From Asaia bogorensis (GTDB lineage Bacteria > Pseudomonadota > Alphaproteobacteria > Acetobacterales > Acetobacteraceae), in contig CAMCZJ010000041.1 of NCBI GenBank assembly GCA_945886995.1, positions 1 through 17,361 of the forward strand: a stretch of DNA of 17,361 nt, written 5' to 3'. This document shows positions 13,782 to 17,361 of the stretch, piece by piece. A program made the position numbers and the translations under genes. How positions within the stretch are numbered: position 1 is the stretch's first letter; every line of letters begins with the position of its first letter. The notes under the pieces are model-generated. The model saw nothing but the letters and a program-made list of their open reading frames with translations. It had not been told where the DNA came from and ran no database searches.

Positions 13782-15323
13782 TCACGCCCGCATTGCCGGC
13801 CCATCCAGAAATTCCCGCGCCTTGGCCCGCATGGCGGCCAGTTTTTCGGGCTTCAGCTTGCGAAGCCCCATCACCGGCATCGCCATGCGCGGATTGCGCG
13901 CGAAATCTTCCGCATGGCGGGCAATGAAGTCCCAATACAGGAAATTGAAGGGGCAGGCGCGCGGCCCTACCGCATCCTTCGCATCATGCGCGCAGCCGCG
14001 GCAATAATCTCCCATGCGGTTGATATAGGCCGCTGACGCCGCATAGGGCTTGGACGCCATAATACCGCCATCGGCGTAGAGTGCCATGCCTTGGGTATTG
14101 GGCAATTCCACCCAATCAAAGGCATCGGCATAGACCGAAAGATACCAGCGATTGACCTCATGCGGATCAAGCCCCGCGATCAGCGCGAAATTGCCTGTGA
14201 TCATCAGGCGCTGGATGTGATGCGCATAGGCGTGATCGCGCGTCTGCCCCACGGCCTGCGACATGCAGCGCATGGAGGTTTCAGCCCCCCAGTAAAACGC
14301 CGGCAAGGGGCGCTTGGCCGCCAGCGCATTGCCTTCCGCGTAACCAGGCATCAGCAGCCAATAAAGCCCGCGCACATATTCGCGCCAGCCGATAATCTGG
14401 CGAATGAAACCCTCAACGGCATTGAGCGGCGCGCGGCCATCACGCCAGGCTTGTTCCGCCGCGCGACAAATCGCCAAAGGATCAAGCAGGCCGATATTGA
14501 GGCTGGTAGAGATCAGCGAATGAAACAAAAAGGGCTGACCCGCCGCCATGGCATCCTGATAATCGCCAAAGCGCGGCAGGCGGTCCCGGATGAAGGCCGC
14601 CAGCGCGGCTTCAGCATCGCGCGCTGTCACGGGCCAGGCAAAGCCCTCAGCCGCGCCGAAATGCGCGCCGAAACGCGCACTGACCAAGGCGATGACCTCG
14701 CGCGTGGTCTCATCAGGTGCAAATCGCGGCGCGGCGGGGGGTGTCACACCGGCGGGCAACGCCGCGCGGTTTTCGGCATCGTAATTCCAGGCGCCGCCGG
14801 CGGGTTCATCGCCTTCCATGAGCAGGCCGGTTGCGCGGCGCATGTCACGATAGAAGAATTCCATGCGGTATTGCTTGCGCCCCTTGGCCCAGGCGCGAAA
14901 GCGCGGCAGGTCGCAAATGAAGCGATGATCAGGACGGATTTCCACCGGCACGCCAAGCGCTTTTTCCCACGCCTCCATATCCTGCAAAACGCGCCATTCA
15001 CCGGGATGGGTTGTGATGATTCGCTCAGGCCGATGCCGCGCCACGGCGCGCGCCACTTCACCCGCAAAACTTTGCGTATTCGCCGGATCATCCAGGCTGA
15101 TGTAATCCACGGCCACGCCGCGTGCTTCCAAGGCGCGCGCGAAATGGCGCATGGCAGACAGGATCAGAATGATCTTTTGCGGGTGATGGGGCACATAGGT
15201 GCATTCCGCCAGCACCTCCATCAGCAATACGCGGTCCCGCTTGGGATCGAGCCCCTCAAGCGCCGAGACATCGGGCGATAATTGATCGCCCAGCACCACG
15301 CGTAGTGCGGCGGTTTTGGTCAT
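13782..15323 (-). CDS. FeS-type prokaryotic (6-4) photolyase/cryptochrome (FeS-BCP)
   Basis: A 513-residue flavoprotein of the FeS-BCP class (Agrobacterium PhrB, Rhodobacter CryB). The N-terminus LRVVLGDQLSPDVSAL is the mark of this lineage, distinct from the WFRxDLR start of class I enzymes. Four cysteines fit the [4Fe-4S] cluster: C353, C441, C444 and C457, with the spacing of Agrobacterium C350/C438/C441/C454 as I recall it. H368-H369 in HAYAHHIQRLMI match the paired active-site histidines of that enzyme. Family members repair (6-4) photoproducts using FAD and a lumazine-type antenna; some are regulatory. The start ATG overlaps the DUF6134-like stop by 4 nt. It is third in an SDR-DUF6134-photolyase cassette. 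I leave the symbol empty because phrB and cryB are both used for this family. Confidence 0.94.
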   Translation of the reverse strand: MTKTAALRVVLGDQLSPDVSALEGLDPKRDRVLLMEVLAECTYVPHHPQKIILILSAMRHFARALEARGVAVDYISLDDPANTQSFAGEVARAVARHRPERIITTHPGEWRVLQDMEAWEKALGVPVEIRPDHRFICDLPRFRAWAKGRKQYRMEFFYRDMRRATGLLMEGDEPAGGAWNYDAENRAALPAGVTPPAAPRFAPDETTREVIALVSARFGAHFGAAEGFAWPVTARDAEAALAAFIRDRLPRFGDYQDAMAAGQPFLFHSLISTSLNIGLLDPLAICRAAEQAWRDGRAPLNAVEGFIRQIIGWREYVRGLYWLLMPGYAEGNALAAKRPLPAFYWGAETSMRCMSQAVGQTRDHAYAHHIQRLMITGNFALIAGLDPHEVNRWYLSVYADAFDWVELPNTQGMALYADGGIMASKPYAASAAYINRMGDYCRGCAHDAKDAVGPRACPFNFLYWDFIARHAEDFARNPRMAMPVMGLRKLKPEKLAAMRAKAREFLDGPAMRA

Positions 15324-15925
15324 CCCATCAGCTCATAAACAACGGCGCTGCCATCCTCGCCCTTGGTGGAAAACCCCACCCAGCGGCCTTCGGCATCATA
15401 ACGCGCCACGGCTTCAACCTCCGCATTCAGGGTGAATTGCACGCCGCCACCGGGCAAGGCGTTGCGGGTTGGTGTTGCTGACAGGGGCTTGCCAGTAAGC
15501 GGGCGGATCAGCGGGCGCGTGAAATGCGCCCCATTCCACCAGGTGAGTGGCGCCGCATTGGGCGGCAGGCGCGCGGCACCCTCCGGCCCCTGCGCCACCA
15601 GCGCATTGCCTTCAGCCACCACGCGCGCTTCGGTGACGGTGCCGTTGCGGTCATGGCGCGATGTCAGGCGTTGCAGCCGATCGCCCGCCCATTCCTCCTC
15701 AATCTCATGACGCAAGCGAAAGACGGTGAAGCCGGCCAGCTTCACCTGCAAGGCGATTTCGCTTTGCACGGAAAGCTTCGCGGCATTGCCCGAAAGCCGG
15801 ACCTGATGCGTGCCAATCTCTCGGCCTTCGCGCAGCACGCGAAACCGCACCGCGCCGGGGGCGGCGAAGGCTATGGCGGGCAGTGAAAGCCCCGGCAGCG
15901 CGAGAAAGGCACGACGCAACATCAT
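15320..15925 (-). CDS. Secreted DUF6134-like protein
   Basis: A 201-residue protein starting with a short, hydrophobic signal peptide (RRAFLALPGLSLPAIAFA), probable cleavage near residue 22 and thus a periplasmic location. The mature part is rich in beta-strand patterns (VRFRVLREGREIGTHQVRL, LAGFTVFRLRHEIEEEWAG, LQRLTSRHDRNGTVTEARV), resembling the DUF6134 family; that assignment is from memory of the pattern and moderately sure. No cysteines or catalytic motif are evident, so a binding or carrier role is more likely than catalysis. It overlaps by 4 nt both the SDR gene before it and the photolyase after it, so the three proteins are probably made together. The link between a periplasmic beta-protein and a DNA-repair flavoprotein is unexplained. 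Confidence 0.75.
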   Translation of the reverse strand: MMLRRAFLALPGLSLPAIAFAAPGAVRFRVLREGREIGTHQVRLSGNAAKLSVQSEIALQVKLAGFTVFRLRHEIEEEWAGDRLQRLTSRHDRNGTVTEARVVAEGNALVAQGPEGAARLPPNAAPLTWWNGAHFTRPLIRPLTGKPLSATPTRNALPGGGVQFTLNAEVEAVARYDAEGRWVGFSTKGEDGSAVVYELMG

Positions 15926-16650
15926 CCGCGGCTCCTGAGCGTGGATCGGCCGCCATCCACGGCCATGATCTGGCCGGTGATCCAGCCCGCCTGATCTGAT
16001 AGCAGAAAATCCGCGAGCGCGGCGGCATCCTCGCCCTCACCCAGCCGGGGGATGGGGTGCTGCTTGGCGATGGCATCGGCCATTTGCGCATTGGCCAGCA
16101 AGGGTGCCGCCATATTGCTGCGCGTCAGTGATGGCGCGATGCAATTGATGCGAATGGCAGGCGCCAATTCGGCGGCGAGTGCGACCGTAAGGCCCTCCAC
16201 CGCGCCCTTGGCGGCGGCAATGGCAGCGTGGTTGGTGAAGCCCGCCCGCGCGGCGATGGAGGAAAACAACACGACCGAACCGCGCCCCGCCGCCAACGCA
16301 TCCTGCGCCGCCTGAATGGCAAGCATGGCGCCGAGCGCATTCAGGCGAAAGGCGGCGAGCATATCAGCCTCGGTCACGCGTTTCAGCGGTTTCAGCGCGA
16401 TGGAACCGACGCAATAGGCCAACCCCGCCAAGGGTGTGCCGGCGGCGGCAATCGCGCCGCGCAGTGCCGCCGCGTCTTCCACATCGGCTGGGATCGCCAG
16501 GCTGCCCGGGATTTCAGCGGCAAGGGCGGCAAGCCGCGCCGCATCCCGCGCCACCAGCACGGGGCGATGCCCACGCGCCGCCACACGCCGCGCCAGCGCT
16601 GCCCCCACCGCGCCCGTCGCGCCCAGGATCAAGATTGATGTTCCAGCCAT
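15922..16650 (-). CDS. SDR-fold protein with Ile at the catalytic Tyr position
   Basis: A 242-residue short-chain dehydrogenase/reductase fold. The Rossmann start is ILILGATGAVGAALARRVAARG, followed by RPVLVARD (R/D suited to nucleotide binding), an IPADVED turn and a C-terminal GWITGQIMAVDGG, all standard. The active-site region has VVLFSSIAARAG (S131) and K148, but the YxxxK tyrosine is Ile144 (HAAIAAAKGAVEGL), exactly 13 residues after S131. Classical SDR chemistry needs that Tyr, so the protein may be a non-classical enzyme or an NAD(P)-binding regulatory/scaffold protein. Start ATG at 16650 is preceded by GGAGG with a 5-nt spacer; a TTG at 16662 would overlap that site. It is the first gene of the FeS-photolyase cassette. 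Confidence 0.88.
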   Translation of the reverse strand: MAGTSILILGATGAVGAALARRVAARGHRPVLVARDAARLAALAAEIPGSLAIPADVEDAAALRGAIAAAGTPLAGLAYCVGSIALKPLKRVTEADMLAAFRLNALGAMLAIQAAQDALAAGRGSVVLFSSIAARAGFTNHAAIAAAKGAVEGLTVALAAELAPAIRINCIAPSLTRSNMAAPLLANAQMADAIAKQHPIPRLGEGEDAAALADFLLSDQAGWITGQIMAVDGGRSTLRSRG

Positions 16651-16744
16651 GCTGCCCTCCAACTACCTGTCTCCAAATGGTCATGCGCGGCGAAAGCGCG
16701 AGGGGCGCGACAAGCCGGCCGCGCCGTGCCAGAATGGTCGCGCG
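16651..16744. promoter_or_regulatory. Short divergent gap between SDR and SixA-like genes
   Basis: These 94 bases separate two divergent genes and so should hold both promoters. The SDR Shine-Dalgarno (GGAGG on the minus strand, 16659-16655) is visible at the left edge. I see no dyad or confident -35/-10 boxes. Confidence 0.3.
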
Positions 16745-17275
16745 ATGCGTCAACTCCTTTTGCTGCGCCATGCCAAATCCGCCTGGGACGACCCGGCGCT
16801 GGCGGATCACGCACGGCCCTTGAATGGCCGGGGGCGGCGCGCGGCGGCGGCCATGGCCAATGCCATGCGCGGGCTGGGGCTTTCGCCCGATGTGGTGCTG
16901 GTGTCCTCCGCGCGGCGCACGCTACAAACGCTGGAAGCGCTTTCGCCTTTGCCTGACAGCCCGATCATCGAACCGATGGATGAGCTTTATCTCGCGTCTT
17001 GGCAGAATCTGCTCGGGCTTTTGCACCGCGTGCCGGAAACCGCGCGGAGTGTCCTGCTGATTGGCCATAATCCCGGGCTGCATGATCTGGCGCTCGCCCT
17101 CACCGGGGCAGATTCCATGGCCCGCAACCCAGATGCGCGGCGCATGGCCGGCGCCTTCCCAACCGCGGCGCTGGCGGAATTCAGCATCTCCAGCCCCTGG
17201 CCCAGCCTGGCGGAAGGCGGCGGGCGGCTGGTGCGCTTCATGATCCCTGAAGATCTACCGGAAATGGCCGAATGA
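16745..17275 (+). CDS. SixA-like histidine phosphatase
   Basis: A 176-residue histidine-phosphatase-superfamily protein. The phosphate-pocket motif is LLLRHAKSAW with R8 and nucleophile H9, followed by R57 in SSARRTLQT and the second conserved histidine H108 in LLIGHNPGLHDLAL. RHAKS and GHNP are typical of SixA, which in E. coli removes phosphate from phosphohistidine of HPt or phosphotransferase proteins; relatives act on other phosphoesters, so the target is uncertain. The start ATG is chosen because the RHA strand should lie at the very N-terminus; frames extending upstream run into the divergent SDR gene and add no recognisable sequence. The Shine-Dalgarno is weak. The stop overlaps the next gene by 4 nt (ATGA). 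Confidence 0.88.
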   Translation: MRQLLLLRHAKSAWDDPALADHARPLNGRGRRAAAAMANAMRGLGLSPDVVLVSSARRTLQTLEALSPLPDSPIIEPMDELYLASWQNLLGLLHRVPETARSVLLIGHNPGLHDLALALTGADSMARNPDARRMAGAFPTAALAEFSISSPWPSLAEGGGRLVRFMIPEDLPEMAE

Positions 17276-17361
17276 CCGATCTAGAAAGTACTGAAGCCGA
17301 GGCGGCAGCGGAAGTGCCGGAGGTGATAGTGGCGCCGGAGCCTGAGGCGCTTGAACTTGAA
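17272..17361 (+). CDS. Start of a gene truncated by the window edge (possible CYTH/CHAD protein)
   Basis: Thirty codons are visible from an ATG in the ATGA overlap with the SixA-like stop. The segment is acidic and alanine/proline/valine-rich (TDLESTEAEAAAEVPEVIV), ending PEPEALELE. SixA-like genes in alphaproteobacteria are often followed by a CYTH-CHAD gene, and ELE could be the beginning of a CYTH ExExK strand, but the decisive residues lie outside the window. The call that a gene starts here is firm; its identity is a guess. Confidence 0.55.
   Translation, partial: MTDLESTEAEAAAEVPEVIVAPEPEALELE

Noticed and set aside
14091..15281. 396-codon open frame on the + strand opposite the FeS photolyase
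   Set aside because: It is an antisense shadow: the minus strand encodes a full photolyase with cluster cysteines and FAD-site motifs, and the + translation shows no recognisable domain.
16436..17275. 279-residue version of the SixA-like protein
   Set aside because: The extra N-terminus is antisense to the SDR gene and is Ala/Arg/Pro-rich; the phosphatase fold begins at the RHA strand after 16745.
1..17361. tRNA/rRNA genes, CRISPR arrays, insertion sequences, prophage or defence genes
   Set aside because: No cloverleaf-like segment, repeat-spacer pattern, transposase motif or integrase was seen; nearly all of the window is covered by recognisable chromosomal genes.

Overview
The window is a GC-rich, densely packed stretch of a bacterial chromosome, most likely from an alphaproteobacterium and possibly from the Rhodospirillales/Acetobacteraceae. 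The pointers are an HWE-type histidine kinase, an iron-sulfur photolyase paired with a DUF6134-like protein, a Bug-type solute receptor, a SixA-like phosphatase gene, many 4-nt ATGA gene overlaps and the codon usage. The family-level guess is inference only. I see no rRNA, tRNA, CRISPR array, insertion sequence or phage gene.

Layout. (1) 1-638: the tail of ribonuclease D (+) meets a small four-helix membrane protein (-). (2) 721-2777: two overlapping glycosyltransferase genes (families GT4 and GT9), probably for lipopolysaccharide core or surface glycan, lie just ahead of thrS (2835-4769). (3) infC (4887-5432) follows thrS. It has no ATG/GTG/TTG start able to give a full-length protein and appears to start at ATA behind a good Shine-Dalgarno site. 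Its leader is full of competing inverted repeats and a strong intrinsic terminator follows it. (4) 5537-7627 (-): a membrane PAS/HWE sensor kinase, divergent from (5) 7848-9725 (+): an HMW1C/NGT-like cytoplasmic protein glycosyltransferase (GT41). Then come a class I CPD photolyase (9761-11206) and an overlapping calcineurin-like phosphatase (11203-11955). (6) 11957-16650 (-): reading with transcription, an SDR-fold protein lacking the catalytic Tyr, a secreted DUF6134-like protein and an FeS-type (6-4) photolyase, all overlapping by 4 nt; then, after 65 nt, a Bug-type periplasmic receptor and a creatininase-family amidohydrolase. (7) 16745-17361 (+): a SixA-like histidine phosphatase overlapping the start of a truncated gene.

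Functional themes. The window carries two photolyases of different lineages, one expected to repair CPDs and the other (6-4) photoproducts, in two operons about 2 kb apart and on opposite strands. Envelope and protein glycosylation appears three times (GT4, GT9, GT41). Translation is represented by thrS-infC.

Nothing here is clearly a new defence or mobile system. The items most worth follow-up are the ATA-initiated infC with its structured leader, the NGT-like enzyme with no visible substrate gene and altered donor-loop residues, and the SDR/DUF6134/FeS-photolyase cassette with its Tyr-less SDR.
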